Source: WRMS01 sp038562165
Lineage (GTDB): Bacteria > Bacillota > Peptococcia > DRI-13 > UBA5745
DNA length: 64,000 nucleotides
Assembly: GCA_038562165.1 (NCBI GenBank)
Contig: JBCFAO010000006.1
Location: 42,238-106,237, forward strand
Reading direction: 5' to 3'
The translations under genes and the position numbers were made by a program. The notes under the pieces were generated by a model. It was not told the origin of the DNA. It was given only the letters and a program-made list of their open reading frames with translations, and ran no database searches. Shown piece by piece: positions 22,386 through 30,492 of the stretch (position 1 is the first letter of the stretch; every line of letters begins with the position of its first letter).

Positions 22386-22466
22386 TTAAAGCTATTTTAA
22401 TACAAAGACAGGCAGGAAAACAGTAGGATAAATGAATGATAACAAATTGTTCATACTGTGTTTACA
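22386..22466 (-). promoter_or_regulatory. Shared upstream element, copy 2
   Basis: Match of 19411-19493, ending in the same near-palindrome ATGATAACAAATTGTTCAT (22436-22454). It precedes the LRR/CuAO gene by about 40 bases and also lies upstream of the divergent ligase gene. Confidence 0.55.
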
Positions 22467-22472
22467 GAGAAA

Positions 22473-22501
22473 TAGACAAAAGGCGGAAAAAATGAGATAA
22501 T
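22473..22501 (+). promoter_or_regulatory. Candidate promoter of the ligase-like gene
   Basis: TAGACA (22473-22478), 17-base spacer, GATAAT (22496-22501), 62 bases before the start codon; a moderate match to sigma-A consensus. Confidence 0.4.
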
Positions 22502-22562
22502 CTTTAAAATATACAAGTTTTATTTACAAAATTATCTAAATAAAAGAGTTGTGGAGGGCAAT

Positions 22563-25151
22563 ATGGCCGAGGGTAAAAAACAAAGAACAAAAGCAGGAGC
22601 AGCAATAGCTAAACGGGATTCCTATTTCTTCGAAGAGGTCATGGCTTTTTTATTGCTGTTTGCTATATTTTACAGTTTATTATGGCAGGGTTTACTTTTC
22701 GAAGTGCAAAAAACCCCGGCTATTTTACTTTTTTCCCTGCTATTTAGCGTTGTGATCATCAAAACCAGGTTTGCCGGCGGTTTTTCCCTAAAGCAGCCTT
22801 TTGCACCCTGCGTTTTTTTGCTACTGCTGGCCGCTTCACTTTTTTCTTTACTCAATGCGGTATATATGCATAACGCTATTCTGGCCCTAAGCCGCAATTG
22901 CTCCCTACTCTTATTGGTGATGGCCGCTAAAATGCTTAATGAGAAAATTCCTTTTGCCCAGTGGGTACTTAAAGCCTTTGTAATTGCCGGTGGTATTGTT
23001 GCTTTATTGGGCTTGGACGGAGTTTGGGGCGGCCACATAGTGGAGGCTATTAATACCATGCTTAATGGCGGGCCTATTCCCGAAGGAGGCCAAGGCTTTC
23101 TGTTTCAAATGGTCTTTGCAGACCGGCTTTCCTCCTTATTCCAGTATCCCAATACCACTGCTGCCTTCTTGTTGGCCGCCTGGTTTGCCGCAGCCCATCA
23201 ATATGTATATATGGAGGAAAAGAGTAAGCGCCTTAAATGGTATAAGCTGAAGCTCTTTGCTTTGCCGGGTTTGGCCAATCTGATTTTTTTGGCTTTTGTT
23301 TTGACCATGAGTAGAGGAATGTACTTAATAAGTGTGCCCGTAGTGATAACTTATTATTTCCTTTTGCCGAAGGAGGGATGCAGGAATCCTTTGCTGCCCT
23401 TGCTTTTCTGTTTCATTCCTGGAATTTTATTAGGATTCTTCAGCTTGCCGGGCAATGCCTTGCGCAATGCTCAGCCGCTGATGGGCTGGGTGGCAATGGC
23501 AGCATTGTTTGGAGCGGCAGGGGGGCTAAGCTTCGGCTTAAGCAACTATGAGCATAAAAGTGAGAAACTTGAGAAGAAGGCGGCCGCGAAGGTCTCCCGG
23601 CGCCAAATCAAAATAATAGTTATTGTGGTTGCAGGATTAGTTTTAGCTGCAATAGTGGGCTTGCTCTTTGCCTGGCAAAGTTCCACGCCCTTTGCTTTAG
23701 ACGGTAGCCAGCGATTGGTGCGCCAATTCAAAGCAGATGAGGTCGGGGATTATCAACTACAGATTAGCTTTGACCAGCCTCTAAATGAGGCGCAGGATCT
23801 ATCCCTTTTGCTGCAGGGGCAGAATAGAAGGGAAATGTTGCAAGGCCAACAAAATGTGTTGATTCAAAAGAAGATTGGTGAGTATCTGGGTGAAAGTGAA
23901 ATTAGCCTGCCTTTCACAATGGAGGAGGCAGAAGCTTATTTGCGTCTGCAAATAGATGGGCCTGCCACCGGTGCAGACAATAAGATATTGGCGATCAATC
24001 TGATGACTCCCCAAGGGGAGACTGCAAAGATCAAGCTAAGCAGGTATCTTTTATCGGAAGATTTCGTACAGCGGCTGGAGAATATTCTTAACCCCAAGAG
24101 TATGTATGACCGTTTCGGTTTTTATCTTGACGCCTTCCACGTTTTTCTTGATTATCCGCTTACCGGTGTAGGCGGTGATAGCTGGAGCCGTATTTATCAT
24201 GGTTACCAGAAGTTCTTTTATATTGCCAATGACATTCATTCTTTCGCGGTACAGTTGGCTGTAGAATACGGTGTTTTTGGCGTATTGGTTTTTGCCGGTA
24301 TGGTTATAGGTTTTATCTCGGCTTTTATTCACTGTATCAGAGAACGCCGGGAAAGAGATATTGTATTTTTGGTAATGGCGGGGAGCCTGTTTCTCCATAG
24401 CCTGATTGACGTAGATTTTGCGTTCTATAGTGAGTATCTGATTTTTGTTTTACTTTTTACCTTAATGAATATTCCTCTTTTCGAGGGTCGGATTTTTGAT
24501 GGCCAAAAGCTGGCCAACTCCAAACTGAAATACTTGGGGGACGGTTTTGTTGTCATCGTAATGATTATTGCCTGCCTGTTGCCCTTTCGCTTTAACCGGG
24601 CCATCGCCCAAGTCACGGCTTCTGCCTACAGTATGGGGGCCGGCGATCTGGAAAGTGCCATTGTATTGTCGAAAAGGGCTGTAAAAAATGATCCTTTCCG
24701 GCCGGAATATAAAGCTCTTGCCGCTATAAGACTGGGTATGGTGGGGCAAACCGCAGAGCAGGGGATAGCGGAGAGGGAAGCCTTGGCTGAGTCTGCGGAA
24801 AAGCAGGGGCAGTTCAGTGCCGATACCTTAGTAATGTTAGTAGAGTATTATTATAACACGGGTCAATTTGAAAAAGCCTATACTGCCAATGGCAGGCTGG
24901 TGGAGATTGAGCCTTACCGACAGGAGTATTGGCTGGCCAGAGGACAACTAATCCAGGGGATTCTTGAAAAATTGGCTGACGCTGCAGGGACCACCGGGAT
25001 GGATCAGCGCAAAACCTGGCTGGAAAAAGGCATTGCTATTCCCCAGGAAATGCAAGAGATGTTTGCCGAAAAATGGGCGGAGCTGCAGCCATCAGATGAG
25101 TTGCTGAAGCTGATTGAGGGCTGGCAGGAAGAATTGGCGGCCCTGTCATGA
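22563..25151 (+). CDS. O-antigen ligase/polymerase-family membrane protein with TPR C-terminus
   Basis: The 862-aa protein has about a dozen membrane segments and the Wzy_C/WaaL signature in an outer loop and helix (TGVGGDSW...IHSFAVQLAVEYGVFGV near residues 535-570). Such proteins join lipid-linked glycans to lipid A, protein or each other outside the membrane. A soluble beta-rich insert (about 380-520) splits the membrane part, and the last ~170 residues form TPR-like helices (SAIVLSKRAVKNDPF, GQFEKAYTANGRLVEIEP). This architecture is common for protein O-oligosaccharyltransferase-like members in Bacillota. GGAGGG supports ATG 22563 over the GTG at 22551. It overlaps the next gene by four bases (ATGA). 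It may ligate the glycan made by the 30-49 kb locus onto a surface protein; that is inference. Confidence 0.82.
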   Translation: MAEGKKQRTKAGAAIAKRDSYFFEEVMAFLLLFAIFYSLLWQGLLFEVQKTPAILLFSLLFSVVIIKTRFAGGFSLKQPFAPCVFLLLLAASLFSLLNAVYMHNAILALSRNCSLLLLVMAAKMLNEKIPFAQWVLKAFVIAGGIVALLGLDGVWGGHIVEAINTMLNGGPIPEGGQGFLFQMVFADRLSSLFQYPNTTAAFLLAAWFAAAHQYVYMEEKSKRLKWYKLKLFALPGLANLIFLAFVLTMSRGMYLISVPVVITYYFLLPKEGCRNPLLPLLFCFIPGILLGFFSLPGNALRNAQPLMGWVAMAALFGAAGGLSFGLSNYEHKSEKLEKKAAAKVSRRQIKIIVIVVAGLVLAAIVGLLFAWQSSTPFALDGSQRLVRQFKADEVGDYQLQISFDQPLNEAQDLSLLLQGQNRREMLQGQQNVLIQKKIGEYLGESEISLPFTMEEAEAYLRLQIDGPATGADNKILAINLMTPQGETAKIKLSRYLLSEDFVQRLENILNPKSMYDRFGFYLDAFHVFLDYPLTGVGGDSWSRIYHGYQKFFYIANDIHSFAVQLAVEYGVFGVLVFAGMVIGFISAFIHCIRERRERDIVFLVMAGSLFLHSLIDVDFAFYSEYLIFVLLFTLMNIPLFEGRIFDGQKLANSKLKYLGDGFVVIVMIIACLLPFRFNRAIAQVTASAYSMGAGDLESAIVLSKRAVKNDPFRPEYKALAAIRLGMVGQTAEQGIAEREALAESAEKQGQFSADTLVMLVEYYYNTGQFEKAYTANGRLVEIEPYRQEYWLARGQLIQGILEKLADAAGTTGMDQRKTWLEKGIAIPQEMQEMFAEKWAELQPSDELLKLIEGWQEELAALS

Positions 25152-26281
25152 GCAGGTTTTGGAATGAGCAGGCAGAGGGCTGTCCCGGCGCTAAGGCAGG
25201 CAAAGGCCGAGAGGGATTGAGAGTGCTGCTGACCGGTGAGCAGGGGTATATTGTCAACTGTCTGGAAAAATGGCTGGAGCTGAGAAAGGATCTTGGGGGA
25301 AAGGCTGCCGGGAGCATTGCCGAAATCAAAAAAATCAGCCTCAGGGGAGAGGCTTGGCAGGCTATGGACTTTTCGGGCTACGATTGCATTGTTCATTTGG
25401 CGGGCTTGGCTCATGGCCGGGAGAAAGAGGAGGGCGCGGATTTTGCCGTGATTAATACGGAGCTGACCCGCAAGCTGGGGGAAAAGGCCCAAAAAGAAGG
25501 AGTGAGCCATTTTGTTTTTATCAGTACCATGGCGGTCTACGGAGTGAAGGATAGCCTGGAGGGCGGCGGACTGAGAAAAGGTAGCAGCAAAAGGGGCGGA
25601 AAGCAGGAAAAGGGGCCAAGCCTTGGGCAGCCGTCAGTGATCAATGAAAATACGCCTTTGGCCCCTTTTACGGCCTATGGCAAAAGTAAGCTGGCGGCAG
25701 AGCAGGCCCTGGCTGCCATGGCCGCCGGTGCCGCCGGAGCTGTCGGGGCAGCCCGAGCCGCCGATGCCGGGGAGGGCCTTGCTTTAGCCTTGGTCAGGCC
25801 CCCTATGGTTTATGGGCCGGATTGCCCCGGCAATTATCAGAGCTTGCGCAAGCTGATTCTGAAAGTAAAGGTATTTCCACGGTATGATAATGCGAGAAGC
25901 ATGATTTTTATCGACAACCTTTGCGAACTGATCCGGCTGGTGATTGTTAACCGATCAGCAGGAGTCTTTACACCTCAAAACAGGGAGTATGTGAAGACCT
26001 GGCAGATGGCGGAGGCCATTGCCAGGAATAATGGCGTCAATATTTGGTGTAGTGCCTTATTTAATCCTATGATCAAAGTTCTTGGTGGGATCGCGGGCAG
26101 TCTTCCCGGCAGAATTCCTGCCAAAATATACGGCAGCTTGGCCAAGGCTTTTGGCAGCCTTGTTTATGATCAAAGTATGTCGGAGTATTTTGATAATCGA
26201 TATTGCGTCTGTGATTATCAGGAGTCTATGAGGAGAACGGAGAGAGCTTATCAAAAAAACAGGACTTTAAATAGGGCTTGA
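25148..26281 (+). CDS. NAD-dependent epimerase/dehydratase (extended SDR)
   Basis: The 377-aa protein has the extended-SDR fold: a degenerate nucleotide-binding motif LLTGEQGYI near residue 28 (the usual TGxxGxxG lacks one glycine), CIVHLAGLAHG, the serine FISTMAVYG, and the YGKSK catalytic Tyr-Lys pair near residue 178. The RPPMVYGP motif that follows is typical of UDP-sugar epimerases. A Gly/Lys-rich insert (about 135-160) precedes the active-site Tyr, and an alanine-rich stretch follows it. Translation is coupled to the ligase-like gene by ATGA overlap. It probably modifies a nucleotide sugar for envelope glycan; the exact reaction cannot be told. Confidence 0.8.
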   Translation: MSRFWNEQAEGCPGAKAGKGREGLRVLLTGEQGYIVNCLEKWLELRKDLGGKAAGSIAEIKKISLRGEAWQAMDFSGYDCIVHLAGLAHGREKEEGADFAVINTELTRKLGEKAQKEGVSHFVFISTMAVYGVKDSLEGGGLRKGSSKRGGKQEKGPSLGQPSVINENTPLAPFTAYGKSKLAAEQALAAMAAGAAGAVGAARAADAGEGLALALVRPPMVYGPDCPGNYQSLRKLILKVKVFPRYDNARSMIFIDNLCELIRLVIVNRSAGVFTPQNREYVKTWQMAEAIARNNGVNIWCSALFNPMIKVLGGIAGSLPGRIPAKIYGSLAKAFGSLVYDQSMSEYFDNRYCVCDYQESMRRTERAYQKNRTLNRA

Positions 26282-26355
26282 TGATTCTAAAGCTGAGGAG
26301 GCCATTCGCTATTCAACAGATGCATTTGAGTGCTGCTTCTTTCGGACAAATCAAT

Positions 26356-27213
26356 CTAGCTAGCGGGTTTTCTGATAGGCAGTAACGTGCGGAGAAGGCC
26401 ATGCATCCAGTCGAACCTTTTTGCACGGATTTGTATGCGTTTTCCGAGGCGAGAGGCAAGGTTGAGAGCAAAATCCATGGAAGCGGCTTTATCATACAAT
26501 TGAAGGGTGGTCAGGCGCATGACCTCAATGCCCTGCCTCTCAAGGAGTGTAGAGCGCAGGCCATCCTTTCCTTGCTGGGCGGGGGTGCTGTGAAAAGCAA
26601 AGCTATCATATTCGACAGCTAATTTTGCGGATTTGTAATATAAATCCGCAAAGCAGCGCTTTTGGCCAATCTGCTGGCCAGCTCTTTCTTTTAGCGTAAT
26701 CTCATAGTTGAAATCAGCCCCGCTAAGACCATAACCTCCGAAAGCATTGGGCAATGTTAGAATCAGATAAACCATTGATTCCATGATGGATGCAGAGCCA
26801 TTTTCTAGGTATCTAATGACTTGGCAAGCTTTTTTGTGCCCATGGTGGCCGGAGGTTTTGGTAAGAAAATTCCTGAGCCTTTTCTTTGTTGTGAGGGCAG
26901 CCGAAGGATTGCCCGGCGGATGAGAACAAAGCTGCAAGCCCAGCAGCATAAGCTGATGGGGACTTAATTGGCAGGCAAGCTGGAGAAATATCAGCTCCGG
27001 TGAGGAAACCAGTTCTCCATTTTTGGACACTACTGCACCGGCAGGAAGAGCAGTTTGGCAGAGATGGATTTTGCGGTTTTTCGTTGCCCATAGAGCATTG
27101 GGCTGGGAAATTGTAATATCAACGGTTGTTTTGGACTTACAACCGAGGACAGCTTCAATATAGGGGATGTTCCAAAGGAAGGCAGCCGAAGCATGGCTTA
27201 TATATGTGTTCAT
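26356..27213 (-). CDS. AbiEi/DUF559-like protein with Vsr-like endonuclease fold
   Basis: The 285-aa protein resembles the 'type IV toxin-antitoxin AbiEi/DUF559' proteins. An N-terminal helical part has an SHASAAFLW motif and the phrase SPELIFLQLACQLSP, common in that group. A C-terminal Vsr-like (PD-(D/E)xK) segment has FADLYYKSAKLAVEYDS, giving the D-x(n)-ExD pattern, followed by R..LLERQGIEVMRLT. No partner toxin or nucleotidyltransferase adjoins, so it stands alone. There is no clear Shine-Dalgarno site before ATG 27213, which suggests low or leaderless expression. It could be a defence or stress component or an orphan. The family assignment comes from memory of motif order and is moderate. 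Confidence 0.5.
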   Translation of the reverse strand: MNTYISHASAAFLWNIPYIEAVLGCKSKTTVDITISQPNALWATKNRKIHLCQTALPAGAVVSKNGELVSSPELIFLQLACQLSPHQLMLLGLQLCSHPPGNPSAALTTKKRLRNFLTKTSGHHGHKKACQVIRYLENGSASIMESMVYLILTLPNAFGGYGLSGADFNYEITLKERAGQQIGQKRCFADLYYKSAKLAVEYDSFAFHSTPAQQGKDGLRSTLLERQGIEVMRLTTLQLYDKAASMDFALNLASRLGKRIQIRAKRFDWMHGLLRTLLPIRKPAS

Positions 27214-27284
27214 AGGAACATTATATGGAAAAATAAGTAAATAATCAAGATAAGAATTCGCATATCATGGAATCGTTCCGAAAA

Positions 27285-27424
27285 TGAGCAGTTTTTTCGG
27301 TTTTATGGCAATGTGCCAGGTATATCCTGGGCAAATCCCTAGATAAACGGAAAAATTGCTCAAAATCTCCTGGAAAACAGGTGCTGCGGCAGGAGAAACC
27401 CCAAAAAAACGAAAAAATTGCTCA
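27285..27424. repeat. Three copies of a 15-base motif near recQ
   Basis: CGRAAAAAYTGCTCA-like motifs occur at 27348-27362 and 27410-27424 (plus) and 27285-27300 (reverse). The two outer copies are in inverted orientation to one another. They lie between recQ and the AbiEi-like gene, where no gene is supported. Confidence 0.5.
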
Positions 27425-27496
27425 TTTAGCGAGGAATTTGGAGGGGCGATGTGGGCCAAGTCAGACCGCCCGAATCATCTAGGTATCTTAATTGTC

Positions 27497-29338
27497 TCAG
27501 AGAGCCGGATTTTCCCGACAGAAGGCGGCTATTTCCTGCAAAAAACTTTCCCCGTAACGCTGGAGCTTGGACTCCCCTACGCCGGAGATCATCAGGAACT
27601 CGACGGAGGTCTTGGGCAGCCTTATGCACATGTGGGTAAGGCTGCTGTCGGTGAAAACCACGAAGGCCGGCAGGCCCTGACTGGAGGCTATTTGCAGGCG
27701 TAAGGCTTTTAAGCGCTGAAAAAGCTCCTCTCTGCCTTTGGGTACCACGTTTTTACCTCGGCCTGAAGCCGCCTCAACCTCTACAGCAGGGGTTATTTTT
27801 TCTTTGGCCAGCTTCATTTGCAGGGTGACGGTGCCTTTCAGCACTTCTCTGGCTTTAGGGTTAAGGCTCAAAACGGAGTATTCGTTGCTTTTATTAAGGT
27901 AACCTTGCTGTAATAGAAAGTCAATAATCGCATGCAGTGTATGAGCGCTTTTTTGACTGATGCCATAAGTTGATAAGCTGTCCAGGCCCAGCTCGTATAT
28001 ACGCTTGTTTTTGCTGCCCCGGAGTACGTCAATGACCAGGGTAGCGCCAAAGCGCTCTCCCATTCGCAGCACGCAGGACATAATTTTTTGAGCGTCTTCC
28101 GTAATATCTACCGTCTCAAACTTAGTATCACAATTGCCACAATAGCCGCAGTAACCGGCAGGGTTTTCGCCGAAATACCGCAGAATATAGGCTCGGAGGC
28201 AGTCGTTGGTGGTAGCGTAAAAGGTCATTTCCCGCAAACGCTGATAATCCCGTTCCTTAAGCAACTGCTCCATATTCTCATCGGCATAAGAGGCGTCCCG
28301 GGCATTTTCGATTAGCCATTGATTAGTACGGACATCCTGGCCGCTGTACAGCAAAAGGCAGGCAGCCTGACTGCCGTCCCGGCCGGCCCGTCCCGCTTCC
28401 TGGTAGTAGCTTTCCATATCCTTGGGCATGTTATAATGGATCACGAAAGCCACGTTTGATTTGTCGATGCCCATACCAAAGGCGTTGGTAGCTACCATCA
28501 GGGGGAGCTTGTCAAAGAGGAAGTCATCCTGATTGCGGCGGCGTTCCTCGTCAGGGAGGCCGGCATGATAACGGGTGGCAGGAAAGCCCAGCCTGCAAAG
28601 GGCTTCGCAAACCTCCTCCACGGTTTTGCGGGTAGCGCAATAGATTACGCCGCTTTGGTTTTGGTGAGCTTTGAGAAAGACGAGCAAGGCCTGCATTTTA
28701 TTTTTCGGAGCCTGTACTTCAAAATAAAGATTTTGCCGGTCGAAGCCTGTCACTAAAACTCTAGGGTTTTCCAGAGAAAGCAGGGTAATGATGTCTTCTT
28801 TAACCTGCCGGGTGGCGGTGGCTGTAAAGGCTGAAAGGACGGGCCTGACTTTCAATAGGCCGATAAATTGAGAAATCTGCCCATAGCTGGGGCGGAAGTC
28901 ATGACCCCATTGGGAAATACAATGGGCTTCGTCCACCGTCAGCATAGCAATTTTCGTATTCTGAGCGAAAACCAGAAAATCCGGGGTCATGAGACGCTCC
29001 GGGGCAACGTAAATCAGCTTATATTTACCGTTTCTGGCGTTTTGAAGGATGATTTCGATCTGCCGGGAGGTCAGGGTGGAGTTAATATAGGCGGCCGGAA
29101 TGCCCGATTGGGTGAGAGAGCCTACCTGATCCTTCATCAAAGAGATCAAGGGGGAGACCACAAGGGTAAGACCTTCCTGCAGAACGGCAGGCAATTGAAA
29201 ACAAACGGATTTGCCGGCGCCGGTGGGCATAATACCCAGCACATCCCGGCGGGCCAAAATATCGAGAATCAGCTCTTGCTGGCCATTGCGAAAGCTGTCG
29301 TAACCAAAATGCTTTTTTAATGCTTCTTGAATTATCAT
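27497..29338 (-). CDS. recQ: ATP-dependent DNA helicase RecQ
   Basis: RecQ is a 3'-5' DNA helicase that acts in recombinational repair and at stalled forks. The 613-aa protein carries all RecQ parts: Q-motif region FGYDSFRNGQ, Walker A GAGKSVCFQLPA, DEAH box TVDEAHCISQWGHDFRP, the aromatic-rich loop, helicase C motifs (GIDKSNVAFVIHYNMPKDMESYYQEAGRAGRDG), zinc-binding cysteines (GYCGYCGNC), winged helix, and a C-terminal HRDC domain (~530-613). Length is usual. The start is ATG 29338 with GAAGGA four bases before it; a TTG four codons earlier is less likely. It follows the Bro-N gene by only eight bases and may be translationally coupled to it. Confidence 0.95.
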   Translation of the reverse strand: MIIQEALKKHFGYDSFRNGQQELILDILARRDVLGIMPTGAGKSVCFQLPAVLQEGLTLVVSPLISLMKDQVGSLTQSGIPAAYINSTLTSRQIEIILQNARNGKYKLIYVAPERLMTPDFLVFAQNTKIAMLTVDEAHCISQWGHDFRPSYGQISQFIGLLKVRPVLSAFTATATRQVKEDIITLLSLENPRVLVTGFDRQNLYFEVQAPKNKMQALLVFLKAHQNQSGVIYCATRKTVEEVCEALCRLGFPATRYHAGLPDEERRRNQDDFLFDKLPLMVATNAFGMGIDKSNVAFVIHYNMPKDMESYYQEAGRAGRDGSQAACLLLYSGQDVRTNQWLIENARDASYADENMEQLLKERDYQRLREMTFYATTNDCLRAYILRYFGENPAGYCGYCGNCDTKFETVDITEDAQKIMSCVLRMGERFGATLVIDVLRGSKNKRIYELGLDSLSTYGISQKSAHTLHAIIDFLLQQGYLNKSNEYSVLSLNPKAREVLKGTVTLQMKLAKEKITPAVEVEAASGRGKNVVPKGREELFQRLKALRLQIASSQGLPAFVVFTDSSLTHMCIRLPKTSVEFLMISGVGESKLQRYGESFLQEIAAFCRENPAL

Positions 29339-29346
29339 GGTATCCT

Positions 29347-30195
29347 TCAATTGTCATTATCATCCTTTTGCTTATCTATTAAACCTTCGAAACTTTTGGC
29401 ATTCAAAGGCGTTACCGCTTTCTTTCCTGTCTGTCTTTCATATTGCAAACGTGCAGCCTTTGCTACTGAGCCTCCCCGCCGGGCAACACTCTTGTGCCCT
29501 GCCATGGTTCCGGGTGCGTCCTGGCGGGTAATATCCGTTGTGGTGACTTCCGCCAGCATATTCAAAACAAGCTCAACATTGGTCATGTTGTCCCGCAGGT
29601 TCTCTTTTTTAATGTTCTTAAATTCCTTGTATTGCTTAGTTGTCTTGCCAGACCATGACCTTGTTATCTCATCGGTCAGAATAGCAAAATCACGTTTGTC
29701 GGTGAAACCGCATTTTTCCCATTCATCGGTTAGCTCCTTGCGGACTTCAATGGTTTTCAATCTTTGATTGATCCAATTCCGAGAGTAACCTTTTTTGAGG
29801 TAGGTTTCTAAAGCGCGGTCAATGGTAAGCTCAGGGTCGGCGGTTTCGTCAATTCGCTGGCTGCCTACACGAGCCAGCCACAGCTTAAAGGGTTCAGCTT
29901 TTTTACTTGGAATTGTCTGAATCAGCCGCAAAAGCTGTTCGGTATCGGCAACGTCGGTCAGGCGCATTTTTCTGTCAGCCGCCTTCATTTTCAAAGCGTT
30001 ACATTTTGTAACGGTTTCATTTCCTTCGTCAAGCAAGCGTTTTTTTAATACGCGCCAATATGTTTGAGGATTTTCGCTGTCTGTCAGGACGGCAATCACG
30101 TCGATAATAGAAAAATACCATTTTTCTTTTTCCCCATCCCAATGGGTACGGATAGTCTTTTCCTCGAAGAGTTTAATGGATTTATCCTTGTCCAT
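29347..30195 (-). CDS. Bro-N/phage-antirepressor-like protein
   Basis: The 282-aa protein has an N-terminal Bro-N-like DNA-binding domain (RTHWDGEKEKWYFSIIDVIAVLTD, then YWRVLKKRLLDEG; about 10-110) with the LTDVADTEQLLRLIQTIPS turn typical of antirepressor/DinD-type proteins, and a basic C-terminal region (HKSVARRGGSVAKAARLQYE). Chromosomal members are thought to be DNA-binding regulators of phage or damage origin. AAAGGA lies seven bases before ATG 30195, which excludes the first ten codons of the longer open frame. The stop is eight bases before the recQ start. No other phage gene is near, so it is either a phage remnant or a regulator tied to recQ. Confidence 0.7.
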   Translation of the reverse strand: MDKDKSIKLFEEKTIRTHWDGEKEKWYFSIIDVIAVLTDSENPQTYWRVLKKRLLDEGNETVTKCNALKMKAADRKMRLTDVADTEQLLRLIQTIPSKKAEPFKLWLARVGSQRIDETADPELTIDRALETYLKKGYSRNWINQRLKTIEVRKELTDEWEKCGFTDKRDFAILTDEITRSWSGKTTKQYKEFKNIKKENLRDNMTNVELVLNMLAEVTTTDITRQDAPGTMAGHKSVARRGGSVAKAARLQYERQTGKKAVTPLNAKSFEGLIDKQKDDNDN

Positions 30196-30313
30196 GCGTA
30201 AATCCTTTCCGCACTGCCGGTGCATTAAATTCTCTAACTAAATTATACCATGTTTACTGTACGATGAAAATGACTGTCGAGGGCTGGAAGAAGACGGCGT
30301 TTTATGTTAAAAT

Positions 30314-30442
30314 AACGAGACGACTATTGCCCTCTACCAAGGCAAACGGCGGGTACGCTTGGGCAGCGGTGGGCAGATATCGCTCGTCTCGTTGAAACGC
30401 ACAGAAGTAAGAAAAATTTCTACAGTCGAAATTTTTCTACTG
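30314..30442 (+). promoter_or_regulatory. Structured leader element before the polysaccharide locus
   Basis: AACGAGACGA (30314-30323) pairs perfectly with TCGTCTCGTT (30384-30393), enclosing a CCAAG/CTTGG stem. A second hairpin, AGAAAAATTTC/GAAATTTTTCT, follows at about 30415-30442. The pair lies 50-180 bases before the first glycan gene, where antitermination or attenuation signals are common. The family is not recognised. Confidence 0.4.
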
Positions 30443-30492
30443 AGGCGTTATGAGAAGATTGAAAATCTAATATATTACCTAGAAGGATAGCA

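Noticed and set aside
27265..27459. A 64-codon minus-strand frame after recQ
   Set aside because: It has no ribosome site, and its sequence comes from the short repeats in this gap.
30408..30445. AATTTCTAC sequence resembling a Cas12a CRISPR repeat
   Set aside because: It occurs once as a hairpin arm, with no repeat-spacer series and no cas gene in the window.
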